Shown here: piece after piece, positions 17,163-26,901 of the stretch | Numbering within the stretch: position 1 is the first letter of the stretch | Layout of the letters: each line of letters begins with the position of its first letter | Assembly: GCA_021806235.1 (NCBI GenBank) | Contig: JAJZXU010000027.1 | Location: 1 to 64,000 of the forward strand | Length of the DNA: 64,000 bases | Reading direction: 5' to 3' | Origin: Thermoplasmata archaeon | GTDB lineage: Archaea; Thermoplasmatota; Thermoplasmata; Thermoplasmatales; Thermoplasmataceae | Translations under genes and position numbers: made by a program | The notes under the pieces: generated by a model | What the model saw: only the letters and a program-made list of their open reading frames with translations | Told to the model about the DNA's origin: nothing | Databases searched by the model: none

Positions 17163-18785
17163 GTGAATGAACTACTTTTAATAATTCTTGGTGTTCTTGC
17201 AACTGCCATACAGGTTATTATACTGGTAATATTATCAATAATTAGCGGATGGTTCCTTGCATACGCATCAATAAAGTCAAAGATATTTGAAAATATATAT
17301 ATTATATTTATAGAAATATTTGAATCCGTTCCCGTTATAACATTTTTCCCGGTTGTACTTATAATATTTATAACAAGGATAGGCGGTCCTCTGGGAACCC
17401 AGCTTGCAACGGATTTCCTCGTTTTTACTGCAGTGGTATGGAATATATGGATGGGGGAATACCAGGCTTTTAAAACCGTTCCAAATGAAATGGTTGAGGT
17501 TACCCAGAATTCAAGATTTGGATTATTTTCAAAATTGAGATACCTGTATATACCCTTCTCCATTCCAAGGATAGCGGCAAATTTATTTCCCAGCGTCTCT
17601 GATGGATTTTTTTACATTACAGTAAGCGAGGTTTTCACTGTTGGCGTACATTCATACCAGACGTTCGGTGTAGGTTCTGTTCTGGATACCTTCGTTGCAG
17701 ATGCAAATTTGCATGCAGTATATTTAACACTGCTAATTCTTGGAATAGTTATAGTATGTGTAATATTAATACTGAGGGAATTCAGCAGATATGCTGTAAG
17801 CAAATATACCCTGGATACTGATGCACCGATTTTAAAAAGGGGCCGTTTAAATATTAAAGAAACAACAAGAATATTCGCAGCTATATCGAAAAATCCATTA
17901 AGCAGATTATCAAGGTACTATAAATATAGAGAAAATGAAAGGCATGAAGAAAAATACGAGAAAAAGGAAAAAAAGAAAAAATATTACAGATATGGATATG
18001 GGGCTATAGCCATATTATTACTTATATTAATTCTGTATGAAAGTGTATCACTGGTATTATCTGTAAAAATAGATGAATGGTATACATTATTTAATGGGAC
18101 TGGATATCTATTATACAGTTTAGGCTATGATTATTTAAGGGTTTTGACAATATTATTGATATCAATGGTTATAGCAATATTTTTAGGTTACTACCTGGCT
18201 GTGCACAAAAGGGCGGAATTTTTTGGAATACCCGTTATACAGGCATTGAGCTCCTATCCTGCTCCCATATATTTCCCGTTTTTATTCATATTAACTGAGC
18301 CATATATAATAGGTGTTTTTGGCGGTTTTACCAATGAATTATATGTACTATTTCTGGGTTTTGTAAGTACATTTTATTATGTTCTCTACGCGTTCTGGAT
18401 GGGCGTTAAGGCAATGCCTGGTGAGTACTGGGAAATAACAAAAAATCTAAAACTTGGATTTTTCAAAAAAATGAGGAAGGTTATACTGCCATCAACATTT
18501 CCCTATCTGATAAGTGGCATATCATCAACAATTAACAGTGCGTGGGGAGGGTTAATGATAGGTGAATACTGGCCTGATATATATGGAACACATAGCCTTG
18601 AAATACATACCGGATTAATGAAAACAATAGATCTTGCAACCGCAAATGGCAATATTGCACTGGCAGCGTGGGGATCACTGATATTTGGCATAATAGTTGC
18701 AGTATATTCGGTGGTGTTTACAAGAAGGATGATGGATGTCGCACAGGAAAAATATGTTGCAGAGGAGGGTGTATACTCTTCATAA
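17163..18785 (+). CDS. Tandem-duplicated ABC permease, NitT/TauT type
   Basis: A 540-residue protein with two binding-protein-dependent permease domains in one chain (about 1-215 and 290-540), joined by a very charged linker (EKKEKKKKYY). Each half has about five to six membrane spans and an EAA-like loop (EYQAFKTVPNEMVE and KAMPGEYWEITK) that docks on the ATPase. One chain thus replaces the usual permease dimer. The start GTG at 17163 lies 4 bases after the ATPase stop. No substrate-binding protein is nearby, so the substrate is unknown. Confidence 0.88.
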   Translation: MNELLLIILGVLATAIQVIILVILSIISGWFLAYASIKSKIFENIYIIFIEIFESVPVITFFPVVLIIFITRIGGPLGTQLATDFLVFTAVVWNIWMGEYQAFKTVPNEMVEVTQNSRFGLFSKLRYLYIPFSIPRIAANLFPSVSDGFFYITVSEVFTVGVHSYQTFGVGSVLDTFVADANLHAVYLTLLILGIVIVCVILILREFSRYAVSKYTLDTDAPILKRGRLNIKETTRIFAAISKNPLSRLSRYYKYRENERHEEKYEKKEKKKKYYRYGYGAIAILLLILILYESVSLVLSVKIDEWYTLFNGTGYLLYSLGYDYLRVLTILLISMVIAIFLGYYLAVHKRAEFFGIPVIQALSSYPAPIYFPFLFILTEPYIIGVFGGFTNELYVLFLGFVSTFYYVLYAFWMGVKAMPGEYWEITKNLKLGFFKKMRKVILPSTFPYLISGISSTINSAWGGLMIGEYWPDIYGTHSLEIHTGLMKTIDLATANGNIALAAWGSLIFGIIVAVYSVVFTRRMMDVAQEKYVAEEGVYSS

Positions 18786-18846
18786 TTTTTACTTAAAACT
18801 TATTATTTAGCATTAATATTAATAACCTAAAAGTTATTATCCAATT

Positions 18847-19314
18847 ATGGATGTAATAGATCCAAACGCTAGAATAGCAGACCTTGTAGGTTTATTGTAT
18901 GTTTTAAGTAATATATTTGATGGCAAAACTGATTTATACAGATTGGAGAAAGAAATGGAAGTAGATATAGATGATTTAATGCCAATAGTTTATACGGCTT
19001 CAAATCTGGGACTGGTAAATGCTGAATCCGGTGATATATCAATAGCCGAAAAGGGTATAGAATACATAAAATCAGGGATGTTTCAGAGAAAAAATATAAT
19101 AAAAAGCTCATTAACAAAGATAGAGCCATTCAACACGGCGATATCCATGAATTCATTTTCCATAGATGATTTACTGGACAGGTTAAAGGAAAATGGTGTC
19201 CAGACATTCAACAATCCGGATGGAAGCCATGACCTTGAGGTAATTTTAATTGAATGGGGAATGTATTCAAAATTATTGAAAAAAACCGACGATGGCTTTG
19301 AGGTAATTTCATAA
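18847..19314 (+). CDS. AAA-associated (C-terminal ABC ATPase) domain protein, stand-alone
   Basis: A 155-residue winged-helix-like protein beginning MDVIDPNARIADLVGLLYVL, matching the AAA-associated C-terminal domain usually fused to nitrate/sulfonate ABC ATPases. Here it is a separate gene 61 bases after the permease, while the ATPase at 16367 lacks the domain. The most likely role is a split regulatory subunit of that transporter. It converges with the esterase gene, overlapping by 6 bases. Confidence 0.75.
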   Translation: MDVIDPNARIADLVGLLYVLSNIFDGKTDLYRLEKEMEVDIDDLMPIVYTASNLGLVNAESGDISIAEKGIEYIKSGMFQRKNIIKSSLTKIEPFNTAISMNSFSIDDLLDRLKENGVQTFNNPDGSHDLEVILIEWGMYSKLLKKTDDGFEVIS

Positions 19315-20265
19315 CATTTCTGGAATCATCTTTGAAACCATTTTAACAAGGTTTTTTGCCGTTTCGGATATTTCAAAATCCGTTGCAAATGCATGTATCA
19401 TTCCCAGTGCACGTATCCCAATGGCGTTTACATTATCATTACGCAGTTTTTTATAAAGTGATTCCACCGGGTCACGCAGCGGATCATACTCATTGGCAAC
19501 AATTATAGTAGATGGCAAATTTTTAAAATTATCCGAAACTAAAGGTGAAAAATATGGATTAATTATATCTGAAAATTCATTTCTGTACTGTTCACCGAAA
19601 AACATAATATCCTTAGATGTTAATACATAGCCATCGGAGTATTCCAGAAATGATCTAGAAAAGTTATCCGGTGCCAGTGATGGGTACAGTAAAACCTGTA
19701 AATCCGGCAGGGGTAGATTCTCATCCCTTGATTTCAATGATAGAGTTATTGCGAGGTTAGCACCGGCGCTATCGCCGGCAACACATATTTTATCTTTAAT
19801 TTTAAATTCATTTTTATTATTATGTATATAATGGAATGTATCGAACGCATCGTTTAATGCCGCAGGAAATTTATTTTCCGGTGCCAGGCGGTAATTTACT
19901 GAAATAACCTTCATTTTTGATTCCCTTGCGATGAACCTGCAGAGATTATCATGTGTTTCTATATTTCCAAAAACAAAACCACCACCGTGATAATAAATTA
20001 TTGCTGAATCAGAATTATTATCATCGTATACCCGCGTAATAATATCCCTATCCTTCAGGTGTATTTTTACATCCTTCACATCATTAACCGGTATTCTTTT
20101 ACTCTGCATGCTTATCGAGTTTTCATCCATAAACTTCCTTAAAATTTTCGGATCCATCTTAGTTATATCTGCTGATTCCTTAGATAGTTCTATTAAACTT
20201 CTAAAATCTGGGTCTACCATAACTTTTAATGCTGAATGATATTTTAAACTATCGGATTGAAACAA
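19309..20265 (-). CDS. Alpha/beta-hydrolase esterase, HSL family
   Basis: A 318-residue carboxylesterase of the hormone-sensitive lipase group. The oxyanion motif HGGGF is at residues 93-97, the nucleophile Ser166 in GDSAGAN, the acid probably Asp in NEYDPLRD (about 262), and the histidine in GMIHAF (about 292). It is complete, with no signal peptide, so intracellular. It probably hydrolyses short-chain esters. Confidence 0.9.
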   Translation of the reverse strand: MFQSDSLKYHSALKVMVDPDFRSLIELSKESADITKMDPKILRKFMDENSISMQSKRIPVNDVKDVKIHLKDRDIITRVYDDNNSDSAIIYYHGGGFVFGNIETHDNLCRFIARESKMKVISVNYRLAPENKFPAALNDAFDTFHYIHNNKNEFKIKDKICVAGDSAGANLAITLSLKSRDENLPLPDLQVLLYPSLAPDNFSRSFLEYSDGYVLTSKDIMFFGEQYRNEFSDIINPYFSPLVSDNFKNLPSTIIVANEYDPLRDPVESLYKKLRNDNVNAIGIRALGMIHAFATDFEISETAKNLVKMVSKMIPEML

Positions 20266-20333
20266 TTAGTATGATATCCCGAAATGAGTTTTATATAATA
20301 CAGCACACATGTTCTATAAAAGCTTTTATATAT

Positions 20334-20352
20334 TATTTATATATATATATAT
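20334..20352. repeat. TA dinucleotide tract in the promoter of surface pair B
   Basis: A run of alternating TA lies between a TTTATATATTATTTATA promoter stretch and the ATG at 20359. Like the ATATATT tract at 14386-14428, it sits in the promoter of a surface-protein pair. Confidence 0.5.
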
Positions 20353-20358
20353 ACATAT

Positions 20359-21816
20359 ATGGAAAAGCATATAAATAAAAAAGTTATTATAGCAATATCA
20401 TTTACTACAATAATGATAATGGCTGGCCTTGCTGATTTGGAGTATAATTATTATAATAACAATTATAATTATAGTAATAGTATTAATATTAATAATAACG
20501 GCAATGGAAATATACATTTATCATTAATAGGTAAAACTGTTTATATAAATTCATTTAATCATCTATCTCCATTAAAGATAAATGTCTACAGTATAAACAA
20601 TGGTAAAATTACTAATTTAAATTTCAACATCACGAATATTGCAGTAAAGAAGAATTCATTCGATATATTTGAAAATAATAGTGAAATGAAGATGTCAATA
20701 ATATTATCATTGAAAAACAATAAAATATACATGTATAATATATTTAAAAATAATATGAATAAAAATATAAGCTTTATTGATGTAATGAGCATAAAGACAA
20801 TGAAATCCCAATACTCAATTTCAAACAATAATAACATAAAAACAATGAATAATAATACTGCAATACCATCAACATATTATAATATAAACACAAACAATCT
20901 AAATATAAACTGGTTACCTGACGCATCTATATTCCATTATGGATTAGTTTATAGAAATAATTACAATAATATAGAATTGCCCTTCGGTCCAATAAACCTG
21001 CATAAAAATTATACATATTCAATGCATCCTATTATAATATATAATAGTAATGCATCAAACGGCATACAATCAGATATTATACCCGGTGGAGGTGGCCCAG
21101 TCTTTGAATATGCACCGACAAACATGACCTGCTATGTATATAATAGCAATGGTAAGGAAATAGGCACATATACATTAACATCATATGATGGTACCAAGCA
21201 ACCCGATACCACAGTATACAAGCCGGCTAACCCAATAGATTTAAACTTTGCAACAGGTGCTTCATATCCAAACGCTGATGGTGTTTGGAAAATAAAGCAA
21301 ACACTTTCATATGGAGGTAATGAACTTGGTTGCAGTGGTGGTTACATGAAAATTATGCATGTACATATTGCAGATCAGAATAGTGCTGATAATACATTAA
21401 CTAACATAGATGGATATTTAATTTCAGCAGTACTTTCTGCTGTTGGTTTTCACATACCAAATCCATTACACTTTATATCCAAAGCCTCTAATAGTCCGTG
21501 CACTGAAAACCCATATTCAAACACTATGACAGGCGAGATAGAACCGATAGGATTTTTTGTAAATGAATATTGCCCAATATGGCAGAGTACAAATATTGGT
21601 AGTAAGGAATATGGCAAAAAATCATATATGTTTGGCATTGGCTCTGACTTTAAATTTAGTTTAGGCAATTTAAATCCAAATACCGTGGATGCATACCTTG
21701 TAGATTACAGTGTGCAGGTTACATTTGAATCCGGATATGTAGGTTCACCCAGTTATTATACAAGTCCATGCTCAACACTGGTAACGGGCATAAATATGTG
21801 TTATACGTCAAATTAA
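20359..21816 (+). CDS. Secreted asparagine-rich protein, first gene of surface pair B
   Basis: A 485-residue protein with an N-terminal membrane anchor (KKVIIAISFTTIMIMAGLADL), then an Asn/Tyr low-complexity stretch (YNYYNNNYNYSNSININNN), many N-glycosylation sequons, and a C-terminal half with about nine cysteines (for example LGCSGG, SPCTENP, EYCPIW, MCYTSN). It is built like the 311-residue protein at 13440-14375 but longer. It probably covers the cell surface of an organism without a rigid wall. No known family was recognised. Confidence 0.65.
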   Translation: MEKHINKKVIIAISFTTIMIMAGLADLEYNYYNNNYNYSNSININNNGNGNIHLSLIGKTVYINSFNHLSPLKINVYSINNGKITNLNFNITNIAVKKNSFDIFENNSEMKMSIILSLKNNKIYMYNIFKNNMNKNISFIDVMSIKTMKSQYSISNNNNIKTMNNNTAIPSTYYNINTNNLNINWLPDASIFHYGLVYRNNYNNIELPFGPINLHKNYTYSMHPIIIYNSNASNGIQSDIIPGGGGPVFEYAPTNMTCYVYNSNGKEIGTYTLTSYDGTKQPDTTVYKPANPIDLNFATGASYPNADGVWKIKQTLSYGGNELGCSGGYMKIMHVHIADQNSADNTLTNIDGYLISAVLSAVGFHIPNPLHFISKASNSPCTENPYSNTMTGEIEPIGFFVNEYCPIWQSTNIGSKEYGKKSYMFGIGSDFKFSLGNLNPNTVDAYLVDYSVQVTFESGYVGSPSYYTSPCSTLVTGINMCYTSN

Positions 21817-21831
21817 TAATGGTGAGATAAT

Positions 21832-22527
21832 ATGAATAGAAAAATAATAGTAATACTGGTAATATTTATAGTTCTTATAATTCTAATTCCGTCATTAATA
21901 TATATAAGAACAAACGAACCCGGAAGAATATATGTAAATGATAATTTAATTCATGTAAGTAACGAATATCAAAATACATCCAAGGGTCCGATTATATACC
22001 AAACTTCTAATATTTCTGTTAATAATAAAAATCTGGAATTTGCAGTCGCCAATTTGATAAATGCAGGTCTAGAATGTGCTGGTCAGAATAATTCGCATAA
22101 TATTAATTATAACTATACTTTTAACCTGAGTAAACCCACAAAATACCATATAGATTTTATACTTATGAATATGTTTTTGCTAAAAAGTAATATTAATAAT
22201 TTGGGAATAAAAATGAATTCCGCTGAATTAGTAAATACAACACATAATGTATCATACAATGAAAGTTTAAGTTATGGCCTGGGTAACGGAAGTTTAAGTT
22301 ATGGTTTTGTTAACAAAACCTGCAGCATTGTAGGTGGAAGTGGGCTATTTATGGCCATGACATACGGTCATACAAGCGATAGGAAACCTCTCTTTTCCAT
22401 TAATCCACTTTTAACATATACTATAGTTATATCATTTACATTATACAAGGACTATTTCATAGGGTCATCCAACCTTGGAACTTACAGCATTTATTTAACA
22501 CATTTCCCGGTAAAAATAATAGATTAA
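21832..22527 (+). CDS. Secreted or membrane-anchored protein, second gene of surface pair B
   Basis: A 231-residue protein with a strong N-terminal span (IIVILVIFIVLIILIPSLIYI) and an external domain rich in N-x-S/T. It lies 15 bases after its partner behind a GGTGAGAT ribosome site. The central block (LSYGLGNGSLSYGF...GGSGLF) and length match the second gene of pair A (12757-13446), so the two-gene cassette has been duplicated. Function unknown. Confidence 0.6.
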   Translation: MNRKIIVILVIFIVLIILIPSLIYIRTNEPGRIYVNDNLIHVSNEYQNTSKGPIIYQTSNISVNNKNLEFAVANLINAGLECAGQNNSHNINYNYTFNLSKPTKYHIDFILMNMFLLKSNINNLGIKMNSAELVNTTHNVSYNESLSYGLGNGSLSYGFVNKTCSIVGGSGLFMAMTYGHTSDRKPLFSINPLLTYTIVISFTLYKDYFIGSSNLGTYSIYLTHFPVKIID

Positions 22528-22820
22528 TAAACATACAACAAATAATTTTATTTGCCTCACTTAATTTTGGATAGTTCTCACCAGGAATTTATACATATAG
22601 TTGGACGCTGTAAAAATAGATTACGTCTACTTTTTTCCATGTATACACAATGAAGATATGATAATTAGAAGATATCAGGGGTTTAAAAAAATCATGGTGG
22701 CTGTTCAGTATTTTCAGATACCTATTATGCAAAATAGCAGGGGTTAGAGATCAAAACATGATCTATTCCCACATTAAATTTTATTTTAAACCTTTTTATA
22801 ATATGTATCCATTATTATAT
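22528..22820. other. Intergenic region upstream of glutamate decarboxylase
   Basis: No gene is apparent. CTTTTTATAATATG (about 22792-22805) is a TATA box placed about 25 bases before the ATG at 22821, as expected for a leaderless transcript. Confidence 0.5.
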
Positions 22821-24200
22821 ATGGTAGCCAAAAAAATAAAAGGTAATAAAAAAATATATGGTACATATAGCAACAGGGATTTTAATGAGCCAATACCAGA
22901 AAATAGATTTCCGGAAACAGGCATGAATGCAAGGGCGGCATATGAATTAATTCATGAGGAGTTAAATCTTGATGGTATCCCGGAGTTGAATTTAGCAACA
23001 TTTGTAACCACGTGGATGGAACCTGAAGCCGATAAATTATATATGGAAAATGCACATAAAAATTTTATAGATAATTTTGAGTACCCGCAGATAAAAAAGG
23101 AGGAAGAAAGAATAGTAAATATTTTATCAAGGTTATACAATGCACCGGAAGAGAATGATTTTACCGGTACCTCCACAATAGGTTCCTCTGAAGCGATAAT
23201 GCTGGCATTACTGGCACATAAATGGAACTGGAAAATTAAAATGCAGAAAATGAATAAGGATTACAGTAAGCCGAATATTGTTTTTGGAGCAGATACACAT
23301 GTAGTATGGGATAAATTTGCAAAATATTTTGATGTTGAACCCAGAGTAATACCACTGGATAAAAACACCATGGTTGCCAATCCGGAAGAATTAATTAAAA
23401 ATGTTGATGAGAATACTATTGCCGTCGGTGCTGTTTTGGGAACAACCTTTACCGGTGCGTTTGATAATGTCAAAAAAATCAACGATTTACTGGAAAAACT
23501 CAAAAATGAAAAAAATATAGATGTACCGCTCCATGTGGATGCTGCCAGTGCTGGTTTTATTACGCCGTTTATAGAACCCGATTTAAAATGTGATTTCCGT
23601 TTAAGCCATGTACAGTCCATCAATGTATCCGGCCATAAATTCGGTCTGGTATATCCAGGTATAGGCTGGCTACTATTTAAAAATAGAGGTGATCTACCTG
23701 AGGATCTAATATTCTACGTAAATTATTTGGGTGATGAAATGCCAACATATACATTGAATTTTTCAAAAAGTGGATCAAATATAGCTGCACAGTATTATAA
23801 TATAATAAGGATGGGGAAATCCGGATATAAAAAAATTGCTGAGAATATGATGGGTAATGCAAGGTATTTATCAGAGAGGATAAAGAAAATAGACAATTTT
23901 GAAATTGTCAGCGATGCCAGGCATATACCTGTTGTAACATTTAAACAGAAAAATAAGGATAATTTCACCTTATTTGATCTGTCATCCAAACTGAGGTCAT
24001 ATGGTTGGATTGTCCCGGCATATTCCCTGCCAAAAAATGCGGATGATACTGTTTTAATGCGTGTTGTAATAAGGGAAAGCTTTAGCAATGATATGGTTGA
24101 CCTGTTTATAGATAGCTTAAACACTGCAGTTGATAAATTAAAAGGAAATAATAAAGCAATAAAAAGTGTATCACCCAGAAAGGGCCATTTTGTTTCATAA
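22821..24200 (+). CDS. gad: Glutamate decarboxylase-like PLP enzyme
   Basis: A 459-residue type II PLP decarboxylase. Signatures include TGTSTIGSSEAIMLALLAHKW, HVDAASAGF (aspartate that binds the PLP ring nitrogen) and NVSGHKFG, whose lysine (about 273) forms the Schiff base. The pattern fits GadB, which makes GABA and CO2 and uses a cytoplasmic proton. In an acidophile this could help pH balance, but no glutamate/GABA antiporter is adjacent. I chose 22821 (MVAKKIKG) because the TATA box overlaps the upstream in-frame ATG at 22758. Confidence 0.9.
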   Translation: MVAKKIKGNKKIYGTYSNRDFNEPIPENRFPETGMNARAAYELIHEELNLDGIPELNLATFVTTWMEPEADKLYMENAHKNFIDNFEYPQIKKEEERIVNILSRLYNAPEENDFTGTSTIGSSEAIMLALLAHKWNWKIKMQKMNKDYSKPNIVFGADTHVVWDKFAKYFDVEPRVIPLDKNTMVANPEELIKNVDENTIAVGAVLGTTFTGAFDNVKKINDLLEKLKNEKNIDVPLHVDAASAGFITPFIEPDLKCDFRLSHVQSINVSGHKFGLVYPGIGWLLFKNRGDLPEDLIFYVNYLGDEMPTYTLNFSKSGSNIAAQYYNIIRMGKSGYKKIAENMMGNARYLSERIKKIDNFEIVSDARHIPVVTFKQKNKDNFTLFDLSSKLRSYGWIVPAYSLPKNADDTVLMRVVIRESFSNDMVDLFIDSLNTAVDKLKGNNKAIKSVSPRKGHFVS

Positions 24201-24220
24201 ATTTTATAAATATTTTAATA

Positions 24221-24247
24221 TACTTTTAAGTAATATACTTTTAAGTA
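24221..24247 (+). promoter_or_regulatory. Twin palindromes before the DUF234 ATPase gene
   Basis: The 12-base palindrome TACTTTTAAGTA occurs twice, at 24221-24232 and 24236-24247, 15 bases apart and ending one base before the ATG at 24249. Tandem identical palindromes at a transcription start look like a repressor operator. Confidence 0.65.
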
Positions 24248-24248
24248 T

Positions 24249-25610
24249 ATGAAATTTATAGATCGGATAAATGAATTAGAAACGTTGAATCTTAGATATA
24301 ACCGTAACAGGGCAGAATTTGTAGTAATTTATGGAAGGCGCAGGGTTGGTAAAACTGAATTAATAAAACAATTCATGAAAAATCACGAGGGCATAATATT
24401 TACAGGAAGGGAAGAGTCGGAAAAAATACAGCTTGAAAGGCTATCAAAAATACTGGGCAATTTTTTTAATGATAACTTTTTAAAGAGCAATTATTTAAAT
24501 AGTTTTGACTCGTTTTTTGAGTATTTATATAATAAAACAATAGATAAAAGACTGGTAATAGTAATTGATGAATTTCCATATATTGTTAAAAATAATGGTT
24601 CATTATTATCTATTTTACAGGATTACTGGGATAGTAAATTAAAATATACGAAGATATTTTTTATTATTTCCGGATCAAACATGTCGATGATGGAGAATAT
24701 TGTAATTTATAAATCGCCATTATATGGAAGAAGGACAGCACAGTTAATGATTAAACCTTTGGAATTTATGAGTTTAATAAATTATTTTGGGGACGTGGAG
24801 AAAACAATAAAATACTACAGTATTTATGGGGGAACACCGGCATATATAAATGAGGTAGATAAAACAAAGGACTTAATGGAAAACGTTAAAAATAATTTTT
24901 TAAGCATCGATTCATTTATAAATCAGGATATCATGTTTTTATTGAGAGAAGAGCTTGATGAGCCCAGATATTATTTTTCAATACTTGAAGCAATAGCAAA
25001 TGGAAATTCAGCCCTCGGTGAAATAATTAATTACACGGGCCTTGAAAGGTCTCTTCTAAGTAAGTATATAAGTGTATTAATCGATATGGATTTTATAAAA
25101 AGGGAGATACCAGTAACGTTAAGCAACAAAAGTAAAAAAGGGATTTATAAGTTTAAGGATAATATGATTGCATTCTTTTTCAGATATATCTATAATAATT
25201 ATGATTTTATTGAAATGAATAAGGTTAATGAATTATTGGATATAATCAAGGATGATTTAAATACATACATAGGCCATACGTTTGAGGATATATCAATAAA
25301 TTTTCTGATAAAAAACAACGGTAAAATAATAAAGTTTGATAAAATAGGAAAATGGTGGTATAAGGATTCAGAAATAGATATAGTTGCACTGAATAATTTA
25401 AACAATGAGATAATATTTTTTGAATGTAAATGGAAAACATTGAGTGATTATGATGTAAATAATATATTATTAAAACTGAAGGATAAAGCTAAAAATGTTA
25501 AATGGAAAAATAGCAGGAAGGAAAAATTTGGTGTAATCGCAAAGGAAATTATAAATAAGGAGAGGATAGATAAAAATTATATTGTAATAGATTTAAGGGA
25601 TTTTCACTGA
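24249..25610 (+). CDS. Archaeal P-loop ATPase with DUF234 domain
   Basis: A 453-residue MNS-type STAND ATPase. Walker A GRRRVGKT is at residues 29-36, Walker B VIVIDEFPY at about 100-108, and FIISGSNMSMM forms the sensor region. A winged-helix part follows, then a C-terminal DUF234 segment with DSEIDIVALN and IIFFECKW (about 375-396), the D...ExK arrangement of PD-(D/E)xK nucleases. The role of the family is unknown. Two identical palindromes cover its start. It converges tail to tail with the MFS gene, with no gap. Confidence 0.85.
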   Translation: MKFIDRINELETLNLRYNRNRAEFVVIYGRRRVGKTELIKQFMKNHEGIIFTGREESEKIQLERLSKILGNFFNDNFLKSNYLNSFDSFFEYLYNKTIDKRLVIVIDEFPYIVKNNGSLLSILQDYWDSKLKYTKIFFIISGSNMSMMENIVIYKSPLYGRRTAQLMIKPLEFMSLINYFGDVEKTIKYYSIYGGTPAYINEVDKTKDLMENVKNNFLSIDSFINQDIMFLLREELDEPRYYFSILEAIANGNSALGEIINYTGLERSLLSKYISVLIDMDFIKREIPVTLSNKSKKGIYKFKDNMIAFFFRYIYNNYDFIEMNKVNELLDIIKDDLNTYIGHTFEDISINFLIKNNGKIIKFDKIGKWWYKDSEIDIVALNNLNNEIIFFECKWKTLSDYDVNNILLKLKDKAKNVKWKNSRKEKFGVIAKEIINKERIDKNYIVIDLRDFH

Positions 25611-26795
25611 TTATTCCAGTTTTGTCCCCTTTGTTTCAGGTAATAGCAGTGTCAGTAATATTGCAATAACCATTACTACTGATAAAAATATATATGCATT
25701 GAAATAATTTTTCCCCCTTATAAGCAGCGCCATTGCAATAACGCCGATAACAGCACCGACCTTGCCCATCATGGACGCAAATCCGTACGATGACCCACGG
25801 AATCTTGTAACTGTAACTTCTGCAGGTATTATTCCTACTGTGGCTCCATCAAAGGCATTGAATAATTCAAGGAGTGCAACTATTATAATAATGCCGGTTA
25901 GAAAATAATAATGTGGCAGTATTATAAACAGTATGGCCATTAAAGCAAAACCAGTTATCTGTATAACCTTTCTCCCAAATTTATCAACAACCTTCATGAC
26001 ATATATACCCGATAATATGCCTATTACAAGGAAAAATGTGGTTAACAGGGCATTGTCAACATTATTGACGAAATGGCCAATCTTCAATATTGTCGGCAAT
26101 GTTAGTGATAAACCATATGCAACAATATCATACAGAAACCAGATTATGGCAGCCAGGAGGACATCCTTATAGTACTTCCTTGAAAACATCTCGAAAAACT
26201 TTGTTTTTTCCTTTTTATTTTCCCACATTTTTGATTCAGGCAATGAAAATCTCATAAACTCTACAATTATTGCGGGTATTATGGAAAGTCCCAGCATCAA
26301 TCTCCAGCCAAGGTTATCTAATGGAAATGTAAATATTGCGATTATTGCACTGCTGATAGACCCTACACTGAAAAAAACCGCTGCAAGTGCAAGATAAAAA
26401 CCTCTCTTTTCATCCGGGGTTACTTCTGCTATGTAAGAATTTGCAACCGGATATTCCGCACCCAGAATTATGCCAAGTAAAATCCTTGAAACAAATAGCA
26501 TTATAAAATTAAATGAGAATACCGATATTAAATCAAATATAATAAAAAATATTAATGTTGATAGATAAATTTTTCTTCTACCGAAAATATCACTGATATA
26601 ACCTATCATTACCGTACCTATAATAGCACCCATAATCACGGATGCGATTATTAACCCGTATTCCAGCGATGTCAAGGCTATATAATTCTGTATTAATAAT
26701 ATTGCAAAGGCCATGACAGTTAACTGATAACCGTCAAGGTACATACCAAATGATGATAAAATAACGATTTTATTTACATCTGAATTTTCATTCAT
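25611..26795 (-). CDS. MFS transporter, metabolite:H+ symporter type
   Basis: A 394-residue carrier with about 12 membrane spans. The MFS signature GYISDIFGRRKIYLS lies between spans 2 and 3, with a related VDKFGRKV in the second half, and RILLGIILGAEYPVANSY fits the sugar/organic-acid symporter branch. The substrate cannot be read from sequence. It is divergent from the GlpA-like gene, sharing a 106-base promoter region. Confidence 0.85.
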   Translation of the reverse strand: MNENSDVNKIVILSSFGMYLDGYQLTVMAFAILLIQNYIALTSLEYGLIIASVIMGAIIGTVMIGYISDIFGRRKIYLSTLIFFIIFDLISVFSFNFIMLFVSRILLGIILGAEYPVANSYIAEVTPDEKRGFYLALAAVFFSVGSISSAIIAIFTFPLDNLGWRLMLGLSIIPAIIVEFMRFSLPESKMWENKKEKTKFFEMFSRKYYKDVLLAAIIWFLYDIVAYGLSLTLPTILKIGHFVNNVDNALLTTFFLVIGILSGIYVMKVVDKFGRKVIQITGFALMAILFIILPHYYFLTGIIIIVALLELFNAFDGATVGIIPAEVTVTRFRGSSYGFASMMGKVGAVIGVIAMALLIRGKNYFNAYIFLSVVMVIAILLTLLLPETKGTKLE

Positions 26796-26901
26796 TTATG
26801 TGTAAGTTATAGTTAAATTTAAAGCTTATCTATATTGTCACCGTATTAATATATATTCTACATAGCAATAAAATAATATATAAAGGTATAATACTCATTG
26901 A

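Noticed and set aside
20460-20510. AT-rich AAT/ATT triplet run as a possible replication origin element
   Set aside because: It is in frame inside the surface-protein gene and encodes its Asn/Tyr stretch; no origin-type repeats or Cdc6 gene are near.
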